From positions 33,535,869-33,599,868 of the forward strand of contig CM069438.1 of assembly GCA_035610365.1 (NCBI GenBank): 64,000 nucleotides of DNA. The letters are read 5' to 3'. The notes under the pieces are model-generated. The model did not search any database. It saw only the letters and a program-made list of their open reading frames with translations, and was not told the DNA's origin. This document shows positions 33,954 to 45,027 of the stretch, in pieces (within the stretch, counting starts at the first letter, position 1; every line of letters starts with the position of its first letter). This stretch comes from Aquatica leii. Taxonomy: Eukaryota > Arthropoda > Insecta > Coleoptera > Lampyridae. The translations under genes and the position numbers were made by a program.

Positions 33954-34560
33954 TAAAAACAAAAACCAGAACAACTAACAATCCAAGATTTCAAAACTTT
34001 GTACACACATAATAATGCTGCATCAATATCAGAAAAAATTACATACCAAGATTAATAGGTTATTGTGCACTTTTAAATCTCCCATTTGGCCAACATCATA
34101 TCAATTTGATCACCTTAAAACATCACAAAGAATAGAAATCATAAAGTACATAGAAGGAACATTTTAGTGTACCACTGCTGTAACAAACAATATTACACTT
34201 CAGCAAAATTTCTTGCAACGAAAAACGTACCATCATAATAAATACATATACTAAAAGTATCTATTTGAGTTTTACTAGAACGCAAATTAGAAAACGATTA
34301 AACTGATGCACTCAAAATACATTACACAGCATAGCGAGTAATACCAAAGAAATTGTTGATTCGTTGAAGCTCAAAATATAATGCAATTATAATATACCAA
34401 ATCGCCATCTTTTCACGCAGATACTGGTACTTTGCGCAAATGCGGTTATTAAGTACTTAATTCAAATTTGCAAGAAAGTTTTTAAAAAAACGAAAAGGTT
34501 TAATCTGTATTTATTGATAATATGTAACAAAATTTTATATAGTTGTGTTTTTGTTACAAT
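33954..34560. other. Non-coding AT-rich stretch
   Basis: No ORF, repeat or element end recognised. A T-rich block with ttgttacaatatataaaagag lies just before the LINE at about 34540-34570. Confidence 0.35.
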
Positions 34561-35018
34561 ATATAAAAGAGGTCGGGTTTTGAAGGTGGTTGAGTGAGGA
34601 CGTGTTTAATAGTAGTGCGGAGTTTTGTGTAATTTAAAGTGATTTACAGCAATTAATTGACGTGTGCGTGTTGAGGATTGTGAAGTTGAAGAAATGATTA
34701 GAAGTACAGTTTTAATGTGAGTAGTAAATAAGTACATTAAAATTATGGATAAGAAGATATAGGTGGCTCAGATAACGTGTGCGAATGCGAGCGGATATCG
34801 AGGACTAGTTTAAAGGTCAAGCGCGCGCTTTTGATAACAGTGAAGTACAAACTTTTATTTATATACTTTTTCTAATATTTGTGGCGGGTTTTAATTAAAT
34901 ACAATTAGAAAGAATCATAATAACAATAAATTTAAAAAATTAATAAAGAAAAAAATTAAATAAATAACTAAATTAAAAAAATAAATAAATAAATGAGTAA
35001 TAAAAAAGGGGGAAAGGG

Positions 35019-35782
35019 ATGAATAAAAGAGAGAGAGAGGAAGAGGAAAAAGAAAGGCAACAAATATTTGAAAGAGGAAAGAAAACAATAAGATCGCCAG
35101 ACATTAAAAAGATATCGGAGGAAAGCGATGGAAAAACCTCAAGAACAGAAGGAGGAAGGAAAGAAATGGAGGAGTTAAAAGAATTAATGAGAGAAATGAT
35201 GAAACAGATGGAAGAAATATGCAAGGAATAAGACAAGAAATCAAAGAAATGAAAAAAGAAATAGGAGAAAGAGAAAAGAAGTGGGAGAAAAAAAGAGAAA
35301 CTGGTGGAGAGACTAGAAAAACTGGAGAAAAAGCGGAAGACGAGGAAAGATGGAAAAGAAAAATAATATCGTGATAAAGGGGTGGAGAAGTGAAAAACCA
35401 CAAAAGATTTAGCAGTGATGCTGGAAGAAAAATTAAATGTAAAAGTAGAGGTGAAAAAGTGACAGTAATAAACAAAGAGAAGAAAAATGAGATGGTGGTG
35501 GGGGAAATCGGAGGATGGGAGGAAAAACAGAAGGTAATGGCGGAGAAGAAGAAATTAAAGAATACAAGAATATATATAAGTCACGATTTGACATGGGAGG
35601 AAAGAAGAGTGCAAAGAGAAATAATGAACATAGCGGTGGAAAAAAGAGCGGAAGGAAAAAGAGTATGGGTAGGGTACAGAAAAATGGAGATAGACGGAGA
35701 CAGATACATATGGAACGACAAGGATAAGGAACTGAGCAGAGAAAGAGGAGAGAAATTGGGGAACCAAAAGGCAAAAAACTAA
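35019..35782 (+). pseudogene. LINE ORF1 (gag-like), broken
   Basis: The first frame (35019-35231) is a charged, probably coiled-coil segment (KEMEELKELMREMMKQMEE) that continues after a frameshift near 35231. The second (35390-35782) carries NTRIYISHDLTWEERRVQRE and RVWVGYRKMEIDG, the typical basic RNA-binding C-terminal part of this LINE group. The product would coat the element RNA. At least two frameshifts separate the parts. Confidence 0.7.
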
Positions 35783-35796
35783 AGGGCAAAGGGGGG

Positions 35797-36700
35797 GTGG
35801 TAAAGGAGAGAAAGTTGACGAAATGGCAAAGAAAAGGAATAATGAGTGATGGAAAAGGAAAAGAAGGAGAAAAAAAAAGTAAGGAAGAATCACAGGAGGA
35901 GATGAGTGAGCTGAGAGTATTGTTTTGGAACGTAGCGGGAATAAAAAACAAGGAACAAGATTTTTGGAAAAACATCAAGAAACAGGATGTAGTGGGATTA
36001 CAGGAGACATGGATGGAAGAAAAATAATTGGAGTGGTGGGAAAAAGAGTTTTTGGAGGAATTTGAGTGGGTGGTGCAACATGCAGAAAGAGAGAAGAATA
36101 AAGGGAGAGCAAAGGGGAGTATAATAACGGGAATAAGAAAAAAATGGTTGAGCCAGGAAAAGAAAGAGAAAGTGCAACAGAGAAGAGGAGTTGTAGAAAG
36201 GAACATACAGTGGGGAAAAACAAAAATAAAAGTGGTGACGGTTTATAGCAGTAGAATGAAAGAGACAAGGAAAAACATAGAAGAGATGATAGAAGAGAGG
36301 GAAGAGGGATTGATAATAGTAGGAGGGGACTTCCAACGCAAGAATAGGGGAAGAGGGGGGAATACAAGAAAGAAAAGGGATGGGAAAGAGACAAACAAAG
36401 GACAAGGTGATAAATAAAGAGGGAGAAGAACTGCTGGAATTGTGCAACGAAAAAGGGTGGGAAATAATGAACGGGAACAGAAAAGAAGATGGAAAGGGGG
36501 AATTTACGTACATAGGAGGAAGGGGAGAATCAATAATAGATTTTGTAATGACAAATGAAGAGAATGGGAATGGGGGAATGGGAAAAAGGGTAGAGTCAGA
36601 CCATCAACCACTGGAATTGACAATGGAAGGAAGGGAAAGAGAAGAGAGAGAGGAAGAGGAGAAGTACATAACTAAAAAAAGTGGACAGACGAGAGTATAA
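35797..36700 (+). pseudogene. LINE ORF2 endonuclease domain, broken
   Basis: LRVLFWNVAGIKNKEQDFWKNI, then DVVGLQETWMEEK is the start of the AP endonuclease (N and E metal ligands seen). An in-frame TAA follows at 36025-36027. KIKVVTVYSSRMK and LIIVGGDFQ (the G-D-F/N box) come next, then GEFTYIGGRGESIIDFVMT and RVESDHQPLELTM, which holds the catalytic SDH. All main endonuclease motifs survive, but they are spread over three frames. Confidence 0.85.
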
Positions 36701-36860
36701 AAAGATATAAAGAAAGAATAGGGAAAACGGTATGGATAGGGAAGGAATTACAAGAAAGTGTAGAGGAAATGAGAGAGATGATGGAGAAAGCAACAGAGAG
36801 AGTCAGATTTAGAAAATGGAAGGGGGAGAAAACTAGATGAAAGAAATGGTGGGATAAGGA

Positions 36861-38160
36861 ATGCAAAGAAGCAAAGAAAAATGCAAGAAGAGCATTAAGA
36901 CAGTGGAAAAAAGGAAAAAAGAAAAAGAAGAATACAAAGAAGCTGTAAAAATATACAAAAAAACATGCTACAGAAAGAAGGAGGAAAACAAAAAGAAACA
37001 AGAGGAGCAGATTAAAGGAATAAAAACGGAAGAAGATGTATGGAAGTACCTAAAGAAGCAGAGGAAAAAAAACAGGACGACAAAGGGAATAAAAATTAAA
37101 GAATGGGAGATGTATTTTCGGAACCTGTTGGGAGAGGAAGAACAAAAGCAGGAAAAAGAAAAAAGAAAAGACGCGGTAGAAAGACAAGAAGAAGGAGATA
37201 GGGATAGAATAAGGGAAGAAGAAGTAATAGAGGCGATAAAGAATATAAAAAAAGGAAAGGCGACAGGAGAAGATGGGATACAAGGAGAAGAGTGGATATA
37301 CGGGGGAGAAAATGTAGCAAAAAGGATGACGGAAATACTAAACAAAATATGGAAAGGGGAAGGATTTCCAGAGAGATGGAGAGAGGGAATAATATGCCCA
37401 ATACATAAAAAAGGCGAAAAAAATAAAGTCGAGAATTATAGAGGGGTAACATTATTGAGCACGGCATATAAATTGTACGCGACAATACTGCGAGAAAGAC
37501 TACAGAAGGAAATAGAGGAAAGAAGTTTGGTACCAAACGGACAAGCGGGATTCAGAAAAGGAAGAAGGGCGATAGACAATATATATATACTGAAACACTT
37601 AGCAAATAAAGAACTAGAAAAAAAAGAGGGAAATTGGTGGCACTATTCGTAGATCTAAAAGCTGCTTTTGACAAAGTGAATAGGGAAAAGCTGTGGGAAT
37701 ATATGAAAAGAAAAAAAATCAATGAATGATTAATACAAAGAATAGAGGAAATATACGAAGAAACGAGAAGCAGGGTTAAAGTCAATGGGGAAGAGAGTGA
37801 GAAATTCATAACAAAGAGAGGGTTGAGGCAGGGATGTCCACTGAGCCCAAGCATGTTCTCGGTATATACGGGGGATCTGGAAGAGACAATGAGAGGACAA
37901 CAGACAGGAGGGATAGTGGTAGGGAAAGCTAAGGTATGGTCGTTGGCGTATGCGGATGACATAGTGCTGGTGGCTAAGGAGGAAAAGGAAATGAAAGAGA
38001 TGATGAAAACGCTAGAAAAATATATGAAAAAAAAGAAATGGAAGTAAACACGGAGAAAACAAAGATAATGATATTTAGAAAAGGAGGGGGAAAAGAAAAA
38101 GAGAGGAGTGGGGATGGAGTGATGAGAAAGTGCAACAAGTGAAGGAATTTACATAGGTAC
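36861..38160 (+). pseudogene. LINE ORF2 reverse transcriptase, broken
   Basis: KGKATGEDGIQGEEW, EGFPERWREGIICPIHKKG, YRGVTLLSTAYKLYA and VPNGQAGFRKGRRAID are RT motifs in order to 37652. A frameshift near 37630 is followed by LVALFVDLKAAFDKVNR (motif A, catalytic Asp), RQGCPLSPSMFSVYTGDLEE and SLAYADDIVLVAKE, the intact ADD box. A further frameshift lies near 38040. The enzyme would copy element RNA at the nicked target. Confidence 0.88.
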
Positions 38161-39057
38161 CTGGTCTACACGATGAAACAGGATAATAAAGAGGGAGAAC
38201 ACATAAAGGAAAGGGTGAAGAAAGGAAACAGGCTAATAGGACAAGTCTGGGGTGTGGGGGAAAGAGTATTCAAGATAGATATAAAAAAAAGAAAATTGTT
38301 GTTCGAAAAATTAATAAAGGGGGTGGTAATGTATGGAGCGGAAATATGGGGCTGGAAGAAGTGGAGGGAGGTAGAGGGGCTACAGGAAAAATACTAGAGA
38401 TGGGTGTTAGGATTGGACAGGGATACACCGGGGTATATTGTGAGAGAGGAGGCACAGATAGAAAAAATAAGGGTAGAGACAGGAAAAAGAGCAATAAAAT
38501 ACGAGGAAGAAATGAGGGAAAGAACAGATTGCAAAATACTGCAAGAGTGTTGGAAAGAGAAGTACGGGCAGGAGGGCAGAGAAGAGTATTACAAAAGAAA
38601 CGGGTACGCGAGTGAAGAAGTGGAGAGATTAAGAGAAGAGGGGGTAGGGACAAGAGAAGAAATAATAAGGAGAGATAGAGACATCGAAAAACAAGAAAGA
38701 TGGACAAAGATAAAAGAGAGCAGATATAATAGGAATTATAAAGATATCAAGGGTGAAGGGGTGCCGGAATATTTAAAAGATAGAGAGATTAAAAGCAACA
38801 AAAGGAAAAAAATTGTAGCAAGGTTCAGATGTGGCAACGAGGAGTTAGGGAACAAATATTGGAAAGAAGAACCAGAAAAGTTGTGCAGGCTATGTGGAAA
38901 AGAAACGGAAGACCTTAACCACATGAGAAAGAAATGCAGGGAACTAAGAGAAGAGGTGATGAAAATAGTGGAAATCTTAGATGAAAACGGAAAAGGAGCG
39001 GAATGGATGGAGGAAGTATGGAGCAGGAGGAAAAAGTTAAGAGGGGAGAAGGGATAA
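38161..39057 (+). pseudogene. LINE ORF2 C-terminal domain with CCHC-type finger
   Basis: GVVMYGAEIWGWKKWREVE, then (after a stop near 38396) a long open frame 38404-39057: LDRDTPGYIVREE, KIVARFRCGNEELGNKYW and KLCRLCGKETEDLNHMRKKC, a Cys/His cluster common at the C-terminus of this LINE group. It may contact DNA or RNA. The frame ends at TAA 39055-39057, followed by a short 3' UTR. Confidence 0.8.
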
Positions 39058-39194
39058 GAAAATGTAGTATATATGTATAAACACAATCAAATTTGTAAGC
39101 CAAATGGCAACGAATAAAGTTAAATTATATATATAAAAAAAAAAAGTGCATAGGTGAAAGCAAGCAAAAGTATAATTTCTAATAAAGTAAAAAC

Positions 39195-39358
39195 GTTTTT
39201 TATGGTACTAAAAAATTTTTTAGAAAACATTTTTAAAATATTTCAATATCAATGTTTAAATGAGATATTTTTAAAACGCAACAAAAATATTTTTTTGAAA
39301 AACATTTTTTATTTCGAATATTTTTAAACGTTTAAAACATGAAAAAAACGTTTCCTTG
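39195..39358 (-). repeat. Right arm of a 7 kb-spaced inverted repeat
   Basis: Mirror of 32148-32300. Its end cgtttccttgct and the inner aacgtttaaaa words are the complement of the left arm. It begins about 50 nt after the LINE's A-tail. Confidence 0.5.
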
Positions 39359-39678
39359 CTAATTTCGGTATGCAGTAAATACTACGTTATACATATAATG
39401 TAATAGAGATAATCTAGTAACGTTAAAATGATATAATAAAAACGTGATTTGGTTGCATCGGTTATCACAACAATCGACTAAAAAAATGTTTGACGATTTA
39501 TTTGTTAAAATAATGATTTTATCGTTTTTAAATTTGGGTTTTAAAGATGCTCTAAATTACTAATAGATTTTGGAAATTTACTAAAAACAATCAAAAAACG
39601 AACAACTTAAATTATTATAATTATAAATAAAGTAAAATCTATAATTTTCAAAATTTAAAAAAAAATTAAATTTTGGTA
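39359..39678. other. Non-coding, upstream of RalGPS
   Basis: AT-rich with no ORF or repeat recognised. It leads into the promoter-like segment at 39679-39942. Confidence 0.4.
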
Positions 39679-39691
39679 CGCGCATGCGCAG
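39679..39691. promoter_or_regulatory. NRF-1/erect-wing type site
   Basis: CGCGCATGCGCAG matches the palindromic NRF-1 consensus (YGCGCAYGCGCR), which in insects is bound by Erect wing (Ewg). It stands out in AT-rich DNA and lies about 250 nt before the predicted RalGPS start codon, so it is a good candidate core promoter element. Function is inferred from the motif only. Confidence 0.6.
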
Positions 39692-39939
39692 TAATCAACG
39701 GCTACGTTCATACTAATTGGTGAAAATGTTAAATGTCGCTAGCATCGCTACGTTCACGTTTGTTTATCTTTATTTCGTTCGCATCAAAATCTTTAGAAAT
39801 TTAGTTTTAACTCGTTTCAATTAACCACTAATTGCTTTAATTTGATTAAATGGTGTCAAATTTTACTCATATTTGAATAATTACTATGCGTTTTAGGACG
39901 GAAGTGGGAATTCTTATTTAATTTACAGCAATTCTAGAC

Positions 39940-41335
39940 ATGGTAATTATTGCATGATAAAACAATTTTTTATTTAAAAAAGTTTTATTAACTTACTGTA
40001 AACTTTATGTGGACGGTGCAGAAATTTCCAAAAGTAAATTTGTTTGTATTGTAGCAAAAGCATGAACTGGCATCTCAAAATGGGATCGCTGCGGTCACTG
40101 CTGCGACTATTGCAAATGTAGCGGAGAGAACTCGGAAGTTATCTGTACAATGTGAGCCTATCGAAAGTGATTTTCCTCCGTGCATTAAATATGGGTATCG
40201 GGTTTATATTAAGCAGGCATGTATAGCTTTATAACACAGTTTGTTGCAGGAACTGTCTTATACCTGCTTCTACTCAAATCAAAACTCAAAGTCTGCCAAA
40301 CTCTTCACGGAATAGTTGCCAAAGCCTCGCCGAATCTATTTTCGACCCGCTTCGTATTGCACCAGAAGACTTCGCTGGCCAACTAGCATTACTCGATCTA
40401 CCCGTATTTTTAGCAATAAAACCTGACGAACTCACCAGTTGTGCTTGGAATAAAAAAAATAAACTTATAGTTACTCCTAATGTAGTTGCATTTACTCGCA
40501 GATTTAATCATGTAAGATCCACACGATTATATAATCAATTTATTTATACATATACGTAGGTTAGCTTCTGGACGGTGCAAGAAATATTATCAAGACCCGC
40601 CACTAAGCAACGTTCCGAAATGTTAGCACATTTCATTAAAATTGCAAAGAAACTTTATGAATTAAACGATCTGCATTCGTTATTTGCTATTATATCTGCT
40701 CTGCAAAGTGCATCACTTTATCGGTTGTCGAAGACCTGGGCTGGAATATCTAAGAAAGAAAAGCAATGTTTTGATAGGTTAGCAGAGGTGTTTTCGGACA
40801 CCGATAATTGGTCGAATTTAAGGAAACATATCGAAAGTCTCAAGTTACCGTGTATACCATATTTAGGATTGTATTTGACAGATCTCGTGTACATCGACAT
40901 GGCACATCCTCACACAGGAGGGCTTGAATCTCAGCAACGTACTTTAAAAATGAACAATATTCTTCGTGTAATCTCAAATTATCAGACTTCAGATTATTCT
41001 CATTTAACTGCACTGCCCCATATACAAAATTATTTGAATTCTATTAGATATATCGAAGAACTTCAGAAGTTCGTCGAAGACGATCAGTACAAGTAAGATT
41101 TGTGGTGTATACTTTTCAGTGTTATTACAATGAGTTATAACAGGTTGTCGTTAAAGCTCGAACCACCTGCAATCAGCTCTACTTCGAAAGAAGCGGTTGC
41201 CGTAGACGTTGCTACGATCGCGTCTTTGAATTTGTCGCCGGCAAAAGCTTCAGGGGGTTCGTTACGCTTACATGCAATAACTTCAGGGAGCAAGTATATA
41301 CCAGGACATCGGAAGTGTAATAGTCTTGGTACCAA
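39940..41335 (+). CDS. RalGPS: RalGPS-type Ras/Ral guanine exchange factor, exons 1-5
   Basis: Coding exons: ATG alone at the end of the first exon (39940-39942, donor gtaatt), then 40055-40194, 40250-40511, 40560-41092 and 41154-41335; introns 112, 55, 48 and 51 nt. The N-terminal region ([21 protein letters not shown]) is followed by the RasGEF catalytic domain over exons 3 and 4: [67 protein letters not shown] and [15 protein letters not shown], ending [15 protein letters not shown]. The order and the tail [10 protein letters not shown] match RALGPS1/2, which load GTP on RalA. The phase is continuous from the ATG. The first codon is a prediction. The gene continues at 57088. Confidence 0.9.
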
Positions 41336-41658
41336 GTAAGTATTTTCGTATTTTGTATGCTTTACGTAGCATAATCTGCAATTGGTGCTGGTTTTGTTTT
41401 TTTATCTTCGGTCACTTAAGGCTCGAACTTGGCGAAAAATAGGAAAATTTTCTGTTTTTTTGAACGCAGCCTAATTACACTGACTTGATACCCAATGAAA
41501 TTGAAGCATTTTTTATATATGGACCAATCGGATCACTAAATTTTAAATTTAGCGACTGGTCGCGTGGGCGGAAAAACAAAATTTAAGTCGCATTCAATAC
41601 TTGATATCGCTCATTTAAGACAACAGTGACACAATTAAAAAATTGCATATTTTCACTA

Positions 41659-41883
41659 ATGCCCGTATTACACTTAGCAATAATTGCACGTGCAATTGCA
41701 ATTAACAATAAATTTCAGCAATATTGTCTAGTGTAAGCCAGAAATTGCAGCTGTAACGCGTTCCTACAATTCAATTAGACCATGTTCTAATTCGTGCAAA
41801 AATATTTTTGTTGAAGTAAATTGCTGCAATTTATTGATTATTGCAATTGCACGTGCAATTATTGCCAAATGTAATACGGGCAT
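41659..41883. mobile_element. MITE with long terminal inverted repeats
   Basis: 225 nt. The left 60 nt (ATGCCCGTATTACAC..AGCAATAATTGCACGTGCAATTGCAA) is mirrored by the right end (TTGCAATTGCACGTGCAATTATTGCCAAATGTAATACGGGCAT) with few mismatches. No coding capacity. Its arms contain the palindrome TTGCACGTGCAA. It lies in RalGPS intron 5. The target duplication is not clear. Confidence 0.85.
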
Positions 41884-42574
41884 AAGCGCATTTGAAAATT
41901 TGAAGCACTGTTCAAGGCACATATGACTAAGAAGTCTTTTGAAGCAGACATTTGGACAGAATCATTTTAAGTCAGAGGCATTTCATTATGTCGTTAACTG
42001 TGACCTTGAGTTGAAAATCGGAATTAATAAACTAAAAATTGAAATTTTGACAAGTATAAGTGCATCTCAAAAACGTAACTTCATACAAAAGACAACCACG
42101 TTAATAATTTAAAAACAATTAAATATTTATATATTAAATACAAATAAGTAGTAATGAAGACTTGTTAATTACAAATACAACGACAAAAGCAATTATAAGT
42201 TAGGAAAAATGTTACGCCGAATATTTGTAAGACGGATGATAGCTACATTTTGACATAAACTGATTACAGCGCCACAGTTCACGAGATCCTGAAAGATTTC
42301 TACTTGTGCAGCTATTCTTCAGGTTACTTGAAAATAATTTTTGATCAGAAGTGAACTTTGATCACGTGTCACTGTTTCTGATAAATTTGGGTAACTTCAA
42401 CTATAATTATACGACATAAGTCTGCAAAATAACTCATCTTTATTTCTTAATTTCAGTCAATATATTTATTTTAAAAGAACAAAACACTTCGATTGAATAA
42501 CCAAACTTCTAGAATAAAGGGATCATAAGAATGAGAAAAAATAATTCACTCATACTATCAAAGATTCTCATAGT

Positions 42575-44590
42575 ATGACTTTTAAGTTCCTGGAACTGAG
42601 GCTTTTTTGTCCTTCGTCTCGTAAAATAGGGACAGAAGGCTATGTTTCTTGCTTTTACTGATGCGAATCTTGTTGCTGTATGCTCTGTTTAAATCAACGA
42701 CGTCAACACTAGTTTTCGACCGATTCTTCCTGGGTGAATCTACCACAAGTTCATCGAATGCTTCTTGGTCGAATGATGTTTTGCAAAAAACTTGATTTGG
42801 AAAATTTTTGTCAACTTTCAATATCTGCATTTCAGAAATCTTCAGTTACCGAGCCCCACATTCAGCGCCAAATCTTTGAGATCATAGAAATCTTCGTACA
42901 TCATCTCCTGCACTGCATAGGGTTTTTTATATTTCTTCGAAGTTCTTATCAAGGTGATGTATTGCTCAGGGAGGTAAATCGGACTAGCCTTCAAGTATTT
43001 CTTTACATTCCTCTCAATCAATGAATGAGCACTCTCTCGTTTTTGTGTATGCTCTGTTACTAAATATTTGTGTGTAATTGTTTTGATGTTTGACAATGTC
43101 TTGATTGCATGCAAGTAGTGTGCCAGGAGGTACTTGTTTTTTTGCTGTCTCGCGCAATTATCCGAGTAAAAGATCACATTCTGCTCACTGTCGAATGTTT
43201 CATTCAGTTTTTCTAAATATGTCAGCACACATGAACCAATTTCATTCGCTCCACGATGAGTTTGATTTTCATTCCAGACATAACAAACACATTCATTGCT
43301 TTCCAAGTTGCAAATGGTGAAATTAAAACCGTTCAGCTTTGATACGTAAAAAAAGGTCGACGTGGGTCCTCTGGGACAAGGCAACACGGCTTGCAAATCG
43401 TAAACAGCCATGAAGTCTGCGCACTCCTTGTCTTTTCGTTTTTCTAATCGAGAAAGGTCTTCTTGGAGCAAATATTTCTCATTAATTTCGTTCTTATCAG
43501 AGGAATTTGCAATTTCATATGCTGTACATAGCTCACATTGGTCTTTCTTTGTCGTATAGAATGATATCTTGTACTCTTCCTATATTCTATAATAAACGGC
43601 ATAGGGAACGGCAGTTCTGCGGGCTTCCTCCTGGATCATCCTGTAACTTTTATGGAGGTCGGCAACTGTCAATCCGCCTTCAATAAACTCTTTACTGGTA
43701 TTGGCACGGCAGTAATGACTTGGAATCCGTGGAATGGAGTCTATGTGATCTCTGACGCTGCGTTTCATATCTTCATCTATCGTACTACGGTTGGAATGTT
43801 TACCCCTCTGATCACTGCTAATAAATTGGGGATGTTGGGGATCTCGTTTATGCAATACGGTTCTTATGGGTCGGTCATTGATGCATAATGTGTTTTTAAA
43901 GAACAGTTTACACACGCGTATATTCTTACCTCCTATATTAAAATAGAATGCATTATTCGGTTTTCTGCTACTACCTTCTCTGACATATCTATATCTAGGT
44001 TTAATAACAGACATGCTGGCTGCAATGAAATCTCTTTGCCTCTGAATATCACCTAAGTCCCAGTACTTCTTAAAGTTCTCTGATAGAATTTCTTCAGAAA
44101 TGTTTCCATAGCATTGTAACTTGCATTTATTTATCTGTGCATGCTGGCAAAATTTTTTTCTCAGCAAAGATCTTAGTTTTGTTATTCACATACTCTCTAC
44201 CGGTGTTCCTTAAACGTTTCGAAACATTTTTCTTCCACATTTTATGTCCTAGCTTCCTTTTCTTTACTTTGGTCTCCCTAGTTTCTGAATGTATGTTTGT
44301 ACCCTGCGTAAGGTTTGGACTGATATAGATGTGGATGATGCAACGTATTCGGCATCTTTCACAGAGTCGTCAGAGTCTTCACTGAAGCTAGAATGTAATT
44401 CGTCACAGCCGAGTTGTTCATTTTGGTGTTCCCCAATATCTGAACTTGTGTATGTACTGCTGCCTTCTTGAATATTCGCTGAATCAACTAATCGCGTGTC
44501 AGTTTCTATAACTTCTGAGAAACAATTATCAATGGTGCAGACGTCACTGGTACCAGTATCCAGCAGCCCAGAGAGATCTGGTTTCTTCAT
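42575..44590 (-). pseudogene. Transposase-like gene (DUF7869-type), broken
   Basis: Frames on the minus strand, in order: 44590-44264 (acidic N-terminus ending in LQTYIQKLGRPK-like); a basic, nuclear-signal-like stretch at 44260-44170; 44167-43580 (CQHAQINKCKLQC, IRVCKLFFKNTLCINDRPI); 43471-42842 (MAVYDLQAVLPCPRG, FYSDNCARQQKNKYLL, THKYLVTEHTQKRESAHSLIE); and 42830-42582 (VDLNRAYSNKIRISKSKKHSLLSL). This is the repeated insect and fish protein family containing DUF7869; the SDN and HS.IE residues suggest an RNase H-like DDE fold. A nonsense codon near 43568 and a frameshift near 42840 show decay. It sits in the RalGPS intron, opposite strand. Confidence 0.72.
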
Positions 44591-44953
44591 TTGTGTAGGT
44601 TGGTCAATTGATAGATATTTTCACCTCATCTAAAATGATGTCGCTAGTGCCACCTATGAGAAAAAGTTTATAAAGACCGATCCAAAATGAAGTGTGACGA
44701 AGAACTTACGATCTAAATTCCTGATTTTGCGTTGTCTAGGATACGTAAGGTACGGCTCGAATACATCCCTGAAAAAACTGAAACCAATACAAAACGGCGA
44801 TTTTAAGTTTCACTGCAACACACTCATTAAAACGTCGATTGGAATTTGATAACTCATAAGCGAGTAACTTCAATTTTTAAAGTCAACAATCATACACTGT
44901 TCTAGAAAACTGAATAAATAAAATAGGCAAGCGTTTAGAGAAGTACACTACAA

Positions 44954-45027
44954 GAAATGTGACTCTGTTTCCTGAATGTTTTACATAGTACATAACATGA
45001 ACTATATAGGAAACAGTGTCACATTTC
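44954..45027. repeat. Short inverted repeat (20-nt arms)
   Basis: gaaatgtgactctgtttcct (44954-44973) and aggaaacagtgtcacatttc (45008-45027) are complementary apart from two or three positions, around a 34-nt loop. The word gtcactgtttct also occurs at 42368, on the other side of the transposase-like gene, so these could be terminal repeats of that element. Confidence 0.55.

Larger units (their letters stand above)
34565..39145 (+). mobile_element. Purine-biased non-LTR retrotransposon
   Basis: A 5' untranslated region starts near 34565 (gaggtcgggttttgaagg). ORF1 remnants lie at 35019-35782 and ORF2 at 35797-39057, with a 3' end at 39131-39145 of ata repeats plus an A-run. ORF2 has an AP endonuclease, RT and a C-terminal Cys-rich finger. 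The coding strand is strongly enriched in A and G. About six stops or frameshifts are visible, so it is a dead copy, but close to full length. Similar elements are common in ants and other insects as I recall; the exact clade is not resolved here. Confidence 0.85.

Noticed and set aside
35433..36513. Long minus-strand ORFs rich in Phe, Ser, Leu and Pro opposite the LINE (up to 257 codons)
   Set aside because: They arise because the opposite strand of a purine-rich gene has few stop codons. They have no family motif, and the plus strand carries the known LINE domains.
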